64,000 bases of DNA, taken from NCBI GenBank assembly GCA_030849805.1, contig JASANZ010002263.1, positions 1 to 64,000 of the forward strand, in the 5' to 3' direction. Shown in pieces: positions 9,476-20,039 of the stretch. Below the pieces are notes generated by a model. The model searched no databases and had not been told where the DNA came from. It was given only the letters and a program-made list of their open reading frames with translations. How positions within the stretch are numbered: position 1 is the first letter of the stretch; each line of letters starts with the position of its first letter. A program made the translations under genes and the position numbers. The stretch comes from Sergeia podlipaevii. Its lineage: Eukaryota; Euglenozoa; Kinetoplastea; Trypanosomatida; Trypanosomatidae.

Positions 9476-10300
9476 CTATTCAATAAACTCATCTTCGGCA
9501 TCACGCATTCTTTGAATTACCTCATTCATCGCTAGCCGTGCGGAGGAAGTAGTGCTAGCCGGTACTGCGTCGTACATCCTCTCGCGTTCATTAATAGTTG
9601 CGCTCGGTACAGAGGACGGCAGCACATCAGCGATTCTTTGCTGTGACGTTGGGAATGGAATATTAAGGAGACTGTGCAGTCGCACCACCTTACGCGGGCC
9701 CATCCCTGGGATATCGGCGAAAAGATCTGGTCCACCTGAGAGTACATCGGCGACCGTTTGGACGCGGTTCGCAATGCGTAAAACGTCGGCGCGACTCAGT
9801 ATCTGTGGGGTTTGCGTAAAGGCATCAATAAGAATGGGAAGCGGGGCATCTTCCTTTTGACGCCCAGCAGAAAAATCAACGGACATGGCCGCTGCAGAGG
9901 ACAAAGTCACCAGGAATTGTGCCACCTCTTCAACACTCCAGCACAACGCTAGCGCACACTGCTCGCCAACGGTGCATTCAATATTAAGCCATGACAGTGT
10001 TGACAGCGACGGCTCCGCCACAGTAGTGCCATCATTGCTCGCATTAGGCATACGTACTATCACATTGATAATACAACCGCCCCAGGAGCGCTTAGTGGCC
10101 TGCACACGTGCAATAAGACTACGCTGCATCTCGGGTCGATCAAGGTCGCCAAATTCACGTAGAATGACAGGTTTCCCTCCACATACATAGTCAGGCAGCG
10201 AGGACGCATCACCGACCTCTGCGGCGCATCCAAGCTGCCGTAGTCTAAACGTAACCTCATCGCTAACGCGTGATGGATGCACAAGGACAGAATTCCTCAT
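9476..10300 (-). CDS. RAD10: ERCC1/Rad10 DNA-repair protein
   Basis: The first ATG in frame is at 10300 (274 aa); upstream the frame only reaches a TTG. Residues about 3-135 match the ERCC1 central domain: NSVLVHPSR at the start, SLPDYVCGG, INVIVRM, and the diagnostic LALCWSVEEVAQFLVTL (human ERCC1 has LILAWSPEEAGRYLETY). Residues about 190-217 form a helix-hairpin-helix with ADIPGMGPRKVVRL, as in the ERCC1 C-terminal dimerisation domain. The XPF-type nuclease motif is absent, as expected, because ERCC1 is the non-catalytic partner that positions XPF/Rad1 for 5' incision in nucleotide excision repair and cross-link repair. The XPF partner gene is not in the window. An out-of-frame ATG lies 16 bases upstream, just after the likely splice acceptor. 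Confidence 0.87.
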   Translation of the reverse strand: MRNSVLVHPSRVSDEVTFRLRQLGCAAEVGDASSLPDYVCGGKPVILREFGDLDRPEMQRSLIARVQATKRSWGGCIINVIVRMPNASNDGTTVAEPSLSTLSWLNIECTVGEQCALALCWSVEEVAQFLVTLSSAAAMSVDFSAGRQKEDAPLPILIDAFTQTPQILSRADVLRIANRVQTVADVLSGGPDLFADIPGMGPRKVVRLHSLLNIPFPTSQQRIADVLPSSVPSATINERERMYDAVPASTTSSARLAMNEVIQRMRDAEDEFIE

Positions 10301-10942
10301 GTCTCCGCCAGTGCATCTCAGGTATATACCATTCAACAAGAAAAGAAAAATGGATATGAGTGAAGGAACTAAAATCTATTGTCCTACCATTAATAATGAG
10401 CGTTTCTGTTCTGTCAGGGTTCGTTCGTCAACATCAAGAAAAAAAGATTTAAAAAGTTTTAAAAAGAAAATGTACATTATCAATATATTCAGCAACGTGT
10501 ATAGCGACAAAATAGAGTTGAAAGCACGTCACATTTCCTATTGTTCAAAAAAAAAAAAAGTGAACAGCAGCAACGTAAAAAAACAAAAAAGAAAAATAAA
10601 CGTGCTATGCCAACAAAAGTCAGAGACTTTTGAACAGGATGTCATCGTGCTTTTTCTTGTATTTGTACCATTTCATAAGTGAATAAGGTTTATTCAAAAA
10701 TGTAGTTATCGCACGCCACTCAGAGTGAGACCGCGCGAGACTCTTGAGGCTTAGCGCTATTTTTCACGAACCGTGTGTGGTACACACAAACTGCGGCACA
10801 CTCAGATATGTGTATAACCAACAACAAGTACTCACGGCAATGGCTCGCGTTCATTACAAATAGTTTAATAATAAACAACGTGTGCGGTGTATAAAAGTCT
10901 CTCTAATCTGCATTCCGCCCCCCCCCCCCCTTTGCTAGGACT
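10301..10942. other. Spacer between DnaJ-like gene and ERCC1
   Basis: A 642-base spacer. It contains a poly-C run (about 10917-10930) just past the DnaJ-like stop, a moderately GC-rich stretch at 10705-10850 with no recognised gene, and A-rich sequence nearer ERCC1. Confidence 0.6.
10317..10348 (-). promoter_or_regulatory. Candidate trans-splice acceptor region for ERCC1
   Basis: A short T/C tract (about 10338-10348) is followed on the coding strand by the first AG at 10317-10318, which is 17 bases before the ATG at 10300. The match is weaker than at L11. Confidence 0.4.
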
Positions 10943-11923
10943 CTACTGAGCCGCGCAACCTCCTCCTTGGCCTTCTTCCTCAGCATCCGCCTCCTCGTCC
11001 TTTGAAATTTCGTTTCGCAGTGTGTCAAGCTCTTCGCGGGACACGTAGCACACCTCGGCACCCTCTTCATCGTAAGAAGTGGTGTCGACACTCCTTGGTG
11101 GTGGCAGTGCGGTGCGTAGGAGAGCAATCTGGGCATTGTTTATCATGGTTGGATATTCAACTTCGAAACTGATCACCAAGTCGCCAAATTTGTCGTTGCG
11201 CTTCCATATGGGCATGCCTTCGCCCACTACACACTGAATGTCGCCGGGTTTGGTGATTACCCCACGATTACGGCGAACAACAAGCTCGCGGCCATCTAGA
11301 TGACTCACCTTGAACTGAAATCCACAAAGTGCCTCCGCAAGGGAAAGACGGTGGGTCATGTGCAGGTCGCATTCTTCACGTACGAATACGTTGTGCTTCA
11401 CTTGCTGGAGTTCAGCAATAAAATCACCAGTCAACTGACCACCAGGCTGCTCGTCAGCCATGCCACGTAGCACAATTCGTTGCTTGTGTTGCATACCCTT
11501 ATCAACTACTATGGTAAGCGGGCACTGCGTTGTTTGCACCTTTTCCCCTCCGCAACGGGTGCAGCGATCCTTCGCGTCAATAAACTGGCCTGTGCCATTA
11601 CAGGCATTGCACACTGTTTGCACTTGCTGCAGCATCATGCCCATCTGCCGCACCATCACCCTAGCTCCACTACCACGGCACGTTGGACAAGGCCCAGAGC
11701 GAGTGCGTGCGTTAGCTTTGCATCCTAGACCGCGACACTCCGTGCACACCACCGTCCGTTGGCGCGTAATTTCCACCGTTTTGCCGTTGTAGAGTTCCTC
11801 AAGAGTAACTGGGAGGGCGTGTCCCACGTCACGGCCGCGACGAGACGCATTGCCGCGCGGCACCCCACCACCTCGCCCTTCTCCGCCTAAAAAGGCTCTC
11901 AGCATATCATCCATGTCCATCAT
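10943..11923 (-). CDS. DnaJ-type co-chaperone lacking a J domain, with CaaX box
   Basis: This 326-residue protein aligns with the type I Hsp40 (Ydj1/DNAJA) body but starts at the Gly/Phe-like region (MMDMDDMLRAFLGGEGRGGG). Then follow the conserved LPVTLEELYNGKT block and four CxxCxGxG-type zinc motifs (CTECRGLG, CPTCRGSG, CNACNGTG and CTRCGGEK). The two C-terminal substrate-binding subdomains (VVDKGMQHKQRIVLRG, GDIQCVVGEGMPIWK) come next. It ends EEGQGGGCAAQ, a canonical CaaX box with X=Gln, which predicts farnesylation as in Ydj1 (CASQ). The J domain with its HPD motif, normally residues 1-70, is absent. An in-frame TGA lies upstream of the ATG, and no frame in 11924-12480 encodes a J domain. 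It could bind clients and membranes but should not stimulate Hsp70 by itself, unless it dimerises with a complete partner. Confidence 0.88.
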   Translation of the reverse strand: MMDMDDMLRAFLGGEGRGGGVPRGNASRRGRDVGHALPVTLEELYNGKTVEITRQRTVVCTECRGLGCKANARTRSGPCPTCRGSGARVMVRQMGMMLQQVQTVCNACNGTGQFIDAKDRCTRCGGEKVQTTQCPLTIVVDKGMQHKQRIVLRGMADEQPGGQLTGDFIAELQQVKHNVFVREECDLHMTHRLSLAEALCGFQFKVSHLDGRELVVRRNRGVITKPGDIQCVVGEGMPIWKRNDKFGDLVISFEVEYPTMINNAQIALLRTALPPPRSVDTTSYDEEGAEVCYVSREELDTLRNEISKDEEADAEEEGQGGGCAAQ

Positions 11924-12499
11924 TTGGAAAATGAAAACGTATTTTCTTGCTAGAAAACAACTAGACGCGCGTCAAAACCTCCTTTACGTTTCTTCTTCTT
12001 CTCCTTTTTACAGTTTAATTGTTGTTATACTGTTCTTCTCCCCTTCATAAAGCGTTCCTATACGAACCCGCGAGTACGTGGCTACGGCGTACTTGAGATG
12101 CGATCAACTACAATTTGCGCATTGTCCGTAAAAAAAAAAACGAAGCGATGAGAAACGAGAAAAAAAGTAAACAGGAATGGGAATGAAAGATCTGAAAAGC
12201 AAGGCATGTTGGTGAAAGGATGTGTGGCAAAGAAACGGGAAGACAGAATTTCTCCCATATTTTATGATTTTCGTATAGAGAAACATCTTTTATTACAATT
12301 TGCAATGAAAGTCACAACTCGAGTTAGAATGTGTGAATTCAAAACAAACAGTGCTGTAATGCTAGTATCCTTACTATTTCCTTCTCACTTTCTCAGTTAA
12401 GCGTTACTAAAGTATTATCGTAAAAAAAAAAACTCCCTCACCTCCCCCCCCCCCTTCCTCAGCTCACACGCGCCGCTCTTGTCACTTTTGTTGTTTGGT
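11924..12499. other. Spacer between CGM1 and DnaJ-like gene
   Basis: A 576-base spacer inspected for a missing J domain; all minus frames are interrupted or low-complexity. An A10 run at 12130-12139 (T on the coding strand) is a possible polypyrimidine tract for the DnaJ-like gene. Confidence 0.6.
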
Positions 12500-15400
12500 T
12501 CAAGCAGACACTTTCTCAAACACAAACAGGCGATACACTTGAATCGCCTCTCTTTCATCATCACTTATGGAAAGGAAAAGGGTATCGTCTCGATCGCGTT
12601 TCCGCAGCACAGCACGGATAATTTCCTGCCCCAACTCGCCATCCTTGTTGTCCTCGTAGTACTTGTCGAGCGCTGCATCTTGTATCAGCCGCAACCCGTG
12701 CTGCTCGCAAAGGTGCGTAAAGGCCGCCCAGGGGACCACGTACTCGGGGAGCTCGCTAACTGACTTTTCAACGGTGGCAAAGTACTTGACGCCGTACGGG
12801 ATGTCACGAATTGTAGCGACACTCTTGAGAATGTTCGCAGAATCCTCGGTAAAGGAAATGTGATAGGCTGAAGAGCCGAAGGAGGAACCATCTGCAATAA
12901 AGCGCTCATATAGAACGGCGTCACTGACAGTAGTACCGACGAAGTGACCGCCTAGACGTAGACATTTGGCGACAGTGGAAACAAAACACTCGATTCGCTC
13001 CTGTGATGCGCAGCCATAGTGCATCGAGAATTGGCATGACACAAAGTCGATTGGCTGGCCATTCGTTGCGGATTGAATTTCTTCTCGCAGAGCTGATGTA
13101 GTGGGGTCAAATGCGTCATGAACTGCAAAGTAAGCTGGAAACCCTTTATGCTGCCTGTTCGGTGGCACCTTGGTGCTGAGACCTTCTTGCGTACAGTAGC
13201 GCCGCGCCGCCTCAGCCACACACTCGGGAGAGGCATCCGTCATAAAGACAAAGAGTGGCTGCACTGCTTTCCACTTGTGCAGATCACCACCTCGGCCGCA
13301 GCAAATGTCAAGAATGCGCTGTTTCTCTGAACACTGCGACTTGATAAGGTATGACTTGGCCCAGTTATTAAAAAGACGTAAGTTGCTGTGCGCCGCTTTG
13401 CCAACCGTACCACACGCACCGAACTCACGCACCTTCTCGCCGTAGTGGCGGTTTGTCTCTATAGTGTCCGCGATAACAGGCGTTGGAAACAAAAGTGGCG
13501 ATGGCTTCGGACCACGAGTGGCATAGTTTCTACACGCGTCCCCACCACCGAGTGCCAGTAGCCAGCTTAGATGCTGTACCACATTGTCAAACGCCGTTGT
13601 GAAGTTCTTGCGCTTATCCAGCGGGTGCAGCTTCACAATCTCCCAGTTTCCTTTGGCGCCATCAAAAAATGCCTCCACAACGAAGTCTGACCACGCGTAA
13701 CAACCACCCGCATTGGCAAGTTGAATACACAAATAGTCTTCTAATGGGCAGGACGCACAGACAGAGGAGGAGGTGGAGGAGCATGGCATTGGACTCTGGC
13801 CGAAACCGGCACACTCACGCACCTCGCACATAGCGCACGGAATTGCGTTCTTGTACTCTGCATTTCCATTGTTTGTGCACCAGTTAAGAGAGAGCCTCAC
13901 GGTGCCATCTTCCCCACCTTTCGAAATTGCACGTAGTGTGAACTTGGCCGTATTCGGTGGTGGTCGCGGAAATTTGCCATGCTTTATAATGTCAGACAGC
14001 GCCATAGATGGGGTTGTGGGCGGTGGATCTAAGGTGTCAACTAAATCAGACGCAATAGCGTCCGTGAGACCAAGGAGTGAGCTCAGATTGCGCAAGCTAA
14101 TGTTCTCGGCAAGACTCTCAAGCACAGACAGAGCAGTGACGATCGAGTTAGCGCCGGTTTTGTCGCTGCGGAGACGTTCCATCACCCAGACACCACGACT
14201 GTCATCAAAGCAGCATTCCACAACCACCCCGGGAGCGCTAGACGGAATCTCAAAGTTATGTGGGTTTTCGAGTGTCGGGCACCAGAGCAGCTTCCAGTGC
14301 CCCACAGAATCATTCCGGAAGTTGTAGTTTTTTTTATGAAAGAAAAGTGACGCTTCATACGACCCATTGCTTTTGCAATCCTTTCGCACGAGCCAATCAA
14401 CGGAGAGCAAGGACCGCCACTTCCACTTCAGCTGCGTCGCGCTGGCACCACTGCAAATGGGGAAGTCATCGGGAGTAAAGATGAAGCCATCATTCCGCGT
14501 GAGTCCATACAGGCCCCGATAGAAGTAGCGCCGATCAGAGGCTTCAAGTAGCAGCTGCTGGAGGCACAAATACATTTCTGATACGGGCCGCATCTGCTTC
14601 ACGTGCCACCACACTCTTCTCTCATAAGACAGTACATGTGCGGCAGGTGGCTGAAAGCTATCGAAGAACTGGCGAAGATGTGCGTAGCGCGATGTCATTG
14701 TCTCCCTTGACAAGTGAACCGTGCCAGCAGCAGTCCCGCCGGTCTCATAGCAGTACAGGTCAAATAGACCAAACGCCAATTGGCCATTCAACTTGGGAGA
14801 CGTACCATCGACGTTCTCCGCATACACCTCCATCAGCTCGCCATCTACTACGAAATAATCTAATGCACTTGCGAGTGTCCAGTCCTCCAGTAGAACATAC
14901 GCAGCATCCATTGTGCGATCCAGAGCATAATGCATGTGTCTTGGCATTACCGAACGATGCAAAGTGACTTCCGTGACGATGTCACGTCCAGATGTCTCCT
15001 GTTGAAGAGTGAACACGCTACTGCTACTATCGGCCTCTGCTGAAAAAAACAGACGGTAAGCAATACCGCTGATGTGGACCGGTGCTGACGCTGCAGCAGT
15101 GTCTCTAGATGAATGTTTGCTCTCCCTGTTATCTTGTTGAGAAAGCTGTGTACGTGCTGCCTCTAGCGCCGCAACATCATCGAGATGCAACACGTAGTTA
15201 GCAACAGTGGCATCATCACTTTCAGTGGAAGTAATGACTGTCCATCGTGGAAAGCATGGCGAGACTACAGAAACAACAATCACACGCAGGCCATCACTTT
15301 TTTCTGTAAAGGTATATGGCCTATCACGAATGGTATTCGTATGCTTGCGGCACAACGGGGAGCACATCGGTCCAGGAAACCCTTTTGTATCCCCGAGTAC

Positions 15401-15640
15401 AGCCTTGTTTGCTAACTGCTCCACTTCAGGAATCATGCAAGACGTTCTCGCTCTAGCACTGTCATTCTGCGATTCTAACTTGTTTGTTAAAAACGCTGAA
15501 AGCTCACCAAAGTCGTCTAGAGAAGACCGCTGACATCGTGTGTGCACATAGTGGTACCATTCTGGCGTAACTGCGCAGCACACACGCGGGCCACCAGAGT
15601 TGACGTGTGAAGTGCTTAACGCTTCGAGGCTACAAAGCAT
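12500..15640 (-). CDS. CGM1: Bifunctional mRNA cap guanylyltransferase / cap guanine-N7 methyltransferase
   Basis: The first in-frame ATG is at 15640 (1046 aa, near the size of T. brucei CGM1); the longer frame starts at TTG and meets a TAG upstream without an ATG. The guanylyltransferase half shows motif I TEKSDGLRV, with the nucleophilic Lys near residue 114. Next come motif III DGEL near 266, motif IV DGFIFTP near 384-390, and a motif V region LKWKWRSLLSVDWL near 403-418. Motif VI, in an OB fold, contains ERLRSDKTGAN near 490. The methyltransferase half shows FNNWAKSYLI followed by the SAM-binding RILDICCGRGGDLHKW near 775-790, as in RNMT/Abd1. In trypanosomatids this fusion is thought to act in cap formation on spliced-leader RNA; the cap then reaches every mRNA by trans-splicing. 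Between the two halves lies a second OB-like segment (see findings). Confidence 0.94.
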   Translation of the reverse strand: MLCSLEALSTSHVNSGGPRVCCAVTPEWYHYVHTRCQRSSLDDFGELSAFLTNKLESQNDSARARTSCMIPEVEQLANKAVLGDTKGFPGPMCSPLCRKHTNTIRDRPYTFTEKSDGLRVIVVSVVSPCFPRWTVITSTESDDATVANYVLHLDDVAALEAARTQLSQQDNRESKHSSRDTAAASAPVHISGIAYRLFFSAEADSSSSVFTLQQETSGRDIVTEVTLHRSVMPRHMHYALDRTMDAAYVLLEDWTLASALDYFVVDGELMEVYAENVDGTSPKLNGQLAFGLFDLYCYETGGTAAGTVHLSRETMTSRYAHLRQFFDSFQPPAAHVLSYERRVWWHVKQMRPVSEMYLCLQQLLLEASDRRYFYRGLYGLTRNDGFIFTPDDFPICSGASATQLKWKWRSLLSVDWLVRKDCKSNGSYEASLFFHKKNYNFRNDSVGHWKLLWCPTLENPHNFEIPSSAPGVVVECCFDDSRGVWVMERLRSDKTGANSIVTALSVLESLAENISLRNLSSLLGLTDAIASDLVDTLDPPPTTPSMALSDIIKHGKFPRPPPNTAKFTLRAISKGGEDGTVRLSLNWCTNNGNAEYKNAIPCAMCEVRECAGFGQSPMPCSSTSSSVCASCPLEDYLCIQLANAGGCYAWSDFVVEAFFDGAKGNWEIVKLHPLDKRKNFTTAFDNVVQHLSWLLALGGGDACRNYATRGPKPSPLLFPTPVIADTIETNRHYGEKVREFGACGTVGKAAHSNLRLFNNWAKSYLIKSQCSEKQRILDICCGRGGDLHKWKAVQPLFVFMTDASPECVAEAARRYCTQEGLSTKVPPNRQHKGFPAYFAVHDAFDPTTSALREEIQSATNGQPIDFVSCQFSMHYGCASQERIECFVSTVAKCLRLGGHFVGTTVSDAVLYERFIADGSSFGSSAYHISFTEDSANILKSVATIRDIPYGVKYFATVEKSVSELPEYVVPWAAFTHLCEQHGLRLIQDAALDKYYEDNKDGELGQEIIRAVLRKRDRDDTLFLSISDDEREAIQVYRLFVFEKVSA

Positions 15641-18600
15641 ATGCTGGATTAACAAGCACCACTCACGCAGGAACTGAGTGCACGCGCGCACAATAGGGCA
15701 ACTATACGTGCCTTGAAGAACTGATGGGCTCAAACTATAGAGGTTCGGCAGAATGTGTACTTGGTGAACCAGCAAGCAAACACTATGCTTTTTTTCTGTT
15801 TCCTATATATATAAAAATAAATATAAATATAAAAGTGTAAAAATGAAAAGAAAATATATCCAAAATACAATAGAAAGAGCGGAAATGCAAATTTGTCAAA
15901 AATACGAGTACGTGTGCGGCTGAGTGCGGAAATACAGACAGTTGCGCATCAATCTCTTCGCATTTGTAACTGTCAAAAGAAAAAAAAAAACCGCACGAGT
16001 GTTTTACTTGTGGCAGTAGCAGCACCCTTTTTGATAGAGATTGTTTATCCATTCATTTCATATACCGTTAAATATCAATAATGATAAAGTAAGAAGATAA
16101 TAATCATCATATAATTCAAAATTGTAAGCCAAATCAAAGAGAAGTAACGGGAGAGGGGTGGCAAATGTATAGTTAAGCAACTGTCTCATTTTGATTGTAT
16201 TGGTGGTCACACCTTTAAATAGGAAAGCCACACAATAGACTTGTGCTCGGCGTCCAGAAATAGTGGAGACGAGCATGAAAAAATCGCTTTCATTATAAAA
16301 GAAAAAAAAACAAAAGAAACGAAAAAGATGATCACGTGGAAGAAACGCCAATGATGGCGTTTGCTACTTGACATGATCAGCCGTGCAGATGTTTATCACT
16401 TGCAAGACATGCATGTGAATGGTATTCGGCCACATATACAGAAATAAAAATATAGAGAGAAAATGAAAATAATAATTATAATTATAATTAAATCAACACT
16501 CTACATTTGTCAAATGCAAACACATTTTTTAATACTTCACGTCGTTCGTACGAATAACAAGTGAAAAAAAGAAAACGAAAAAAAAAAAAGAAAACGAGGT
16601 AAAGCACACAACACACACGATATATATGATAATAAAACAGTTCCTTAAAAGCACATCATAATACCTTTATTTGCGACAGAAAAGGAAAAAAAACAACCCT
16701 GCGCCATTTCAACTATGCAGATTTCTTAAGATAAACTACCAGACCATTACCAAAAGAAAAATATATGAAGGGAGTGTACCTACACCGGTGCATGAAACAA
16801 TGGACAGAGAAAAGAAACCATAGCCAACATATAAGATAGCATATGCCGTACTGTCGCGTAGAACTCCTCAACAAACTGATAGTAGTGATTTTAGAAGTTC
16901 ACATAATCTCTAGCAACAGCAAAATGACGACAGCATAACGATTACCAAAAGCCATTTGGCGCAAAGATTTTTCACTAGTTGATAAACACAGGCAGCATTG
17001 CTTCCTTTTGGTTTTGCTTTTATCATTGCTGCAGTGCAAGAGGATAAAACGATTGCGAAGCGTATATACAACAACAACAACAAAAAAAAAAAGAACATGA
17101 AGCTAACTAAAAGGGAAAAACAATTTTCAAGACAATAAACAACAACAGTAATAATAATAATAATAACACGTTCTCACGTGTAGTAGATAAAGAAAACTCC
17201 TCCATCTTACTTTTCCTCTTTTATAAAATAAAACCTTTATTATTCTTCTTTTGCTAGAACGTCCACTGGTATAATAAATGACGTCAGTTTCAGTATAAGC
17301 ACTCATGATTACAACACATGTTTTATAATTTGTTAGTGTTGTTGTCCCCGTACGTATTCTTCAAAAAACAAAAACAAAAACAATATGTAAAAAGCACACA
17401 ATATAAAAACGGTAGTCCTGTAAAAGATTTTTAAAAATAAAAACAAGAAAGGTTTTCCTCTTCTTCTCTCTTTTGTTAACTTCAAAAAGCAACAACGCAG
17501 TAACAAAAAAAAAAAAAAATACAAGAAAAAATAGGAAGCAACGCATGTACATACCTCATAGTAAGATATAATCTAAATGAATATCTTCTTACGGTGTAGT
17601 GTTGCACTAGCAATGATGCTCTTGAAAGCAAGTACTGAAATATATAAATGAAAATTACCGCATTTAGGATGCGGCAGCTACTTGTCAAACAATGTTAAAA
17701 ACAACAAGCAAATACAGGTAAGTACAAAAGAAAAAAAAAAGAAAAACACTTTTTGAGAGTAAAAGTACGGAAGCTCACGAGGAAACGTAGAAGTGGTAAC
17801 AAACACTAAAAGCTATCGAGTACACAGTGTGAGAAATGCATATAGGTAGTACGCGCGTGTGCAGGCTTCCCCACTTTCTGTGGTAAACTCTTGTTGTGAT
17901 GGTACTATTATCTTTTTTTTTCTTTGGATAAGTCATGCATATCACGTGTGCATGTGCCTCGCATGTTTCGCGAGTGCTGCCTATCAGGGTGCCTTTTTTT
18001 CTTTACTCTGAAAGAACATTTGCTGTCCTTAATATGACTGAGTCCTACATCCCTAAAGAGATACAGATACTCAAAGGTAACACGGTACCGAGGTGACCAA
18101 GAAGAAAAAAAAAGTGACAATGTAGACAAATAATGGAAACAACACTCATCACTGCACCTTGACGCCGACAGATGTTTGCCAACACAACATCGTAAACAAT
18201 AAAAATACAATAAATACATTAAATTTCGCGAAAGAAAAAAAAAAGACACACACACGCGCTGAAAAAAATATAAAAAGAAAAGAAGTCACGTATACTTTAA
18301 CACAATTCATTTTCATTTGGGTTGCAAGATCTGTTTTCGGCTGATATTATATACCACAAAGTGCCTTCACGTTTATTTTGGTTTGCATACAAGACGGAAA
18401 GAATAGGTAAGATTTGTATATTGAAAAAAAAAAATTATTTTCACTGTATTGATAAACATTTCCTATGTAAAAATACTTTTCAGTTGTAGGATTTAGACAA
18501 CTGATATTGATCTGAAGACCCAATAAGCACAAGCTCTGCTGCTATTGACATACGCACCAAAAAAAAAGGGGGTGATTGCCGCACAGATACGGAGTGAGTG

Positions 18601-19789
18601 AGGGTGAAAAGGACCAAAAATAAATAAAAGGAAGCGTATAGTATCAAAAAAAAAAAATCACATTTGATAAAAACAAATACAAAAAGACAACCATAGCAAG
18701 AGCAGAAACTTCATGAGAGAAGCTTCAAAAAGAATACAGACTTTATGAACCTCCATCTATTTATTTATTTTAAAGTGAGGCCATTATCTCTACAAACATA
18801 AAATCTCTTCAAGACAAAAGTATTGACGAAGAACAAAAGGGAAAAGATCTGATATTCTGCCTAGAGGCAAAAAATGAGAAAAAGGGGAAGAAAAAAAAAG
18901 CTTCAAATATGAAAAAAAATAATAATGAGAGTACATACAAGCATAGCTACTTTTCTGATGACAAGTAAAAACCTCGCAGAAGGCATCACAAAAGGAGCGA
19001 ATGCCGACCCTTCAAGAAGGAATAAAAAGAGAAACACAAAGTACCTTTCGTCATATAATTACCAAAAAAAAAAAATAGCAATAAAAAAGTGGTAAATGCC
19101 TTTTTCTACCGAAAAGAAATGCTGCCCCAGGCACCTAAGATTGGGTTAAGCTTACCCACCTGTGATGGGTATGATGTGTGTTATCATTCCACTTATTTTT
19201 CTTTGCAATGCTGCACACAAGAATTGACAAAAACAGAGTATTTTTATATTTATTATTATTGAAGTTTCTTTTCTCCATCAACACCCCCTCTCTCTATCAT
19301 CCACAGTGTCATCTGTGATACTTTTTCCTATCACTTGCTTGCTTTTAATGACACAAACAGAGAGACAAGTGTGTGCATGTTTGAAAATATATTTGTGTAT
19401 ACAGATTATAATCACCGCAAAAGAAGGGCAAAAGCAAAATAGAAGGCATACGTGCACAAATATAAATGGCACAAAGAGTAAAAAGATAATGAATTTTAAA
19501 TTCTTAAAATTTCTTTTTTTTTCCTTTTAAGGTATAGCGGTGCGCATCACTGACTACCTCCGACAAGTACCTAAACAGCTGTTGCATCAATAAATATTAT
19601 TTTGCTTTTTAGAAATATGCGTGAGGGGAAGGGGGTATACATACTAGCAAGATATACAAAAAAAAAAAAAACATCGCTGTGATGTAACCGACCACTCAGA
19701 TATATATGGTGAACAAGTAAAAGTTGCGACAAACAATCACATAAGACCGCTATATTCACTGGGTGAGTAGAAGTGCAGGGTGCTTCAAC

Positions 19790-19815
19790 CACACACACAC
19801 ACACACACACACACA
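19790..19815. repeat. (CA)13 microsatellite
   Basis: Uninterrupted CA dinucleotides in the large spacer downstream of the 264-residue hypothetical gene. Confidence 0.95.
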
Positions 19816-20017
19816 TGCGTGCACTGAAGCAAGTATATAAGCATCTAAAAGAGAGGGAAAAAGAAAAGGAACATCATTTCCATGCAGAAGAATCCACCCA
19901 CTTTTCATTTTAGCTGATCTTAGGTCAGTTAAGAAAGTCACAGAAAAAAAAGTACATACGAATATACTCGCTTACTATATTTTTTCATCAGTATCAAAAA
20001 GAAAACGCCTCGTGCGC

Positions 20018-20039
20018 AAAAAAAAAAAAAAAAAAAAAA
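20018..20039. repeat. A22 homopolymer
   Basis: The longest single-base run noticed in the window; a T22 polypyrimidine tract on the transcribed strand. Length may be affected by sequencing error. Confidence 0.85.

Noticed and set aside
12500..15775. Longer CGM1 starting at 15775
   Set aside because: That codon is TTG; a TAG lies upstream with no ATG, and the ATG at 15640 gives a length close to the known enzyme.
17908..18255. Minus-strand 115-codon frame in the large spacer
   Set aside because: Phe/Leu/Ser-rich translation of A-runs, spacer-like composition, nothing recognisable.
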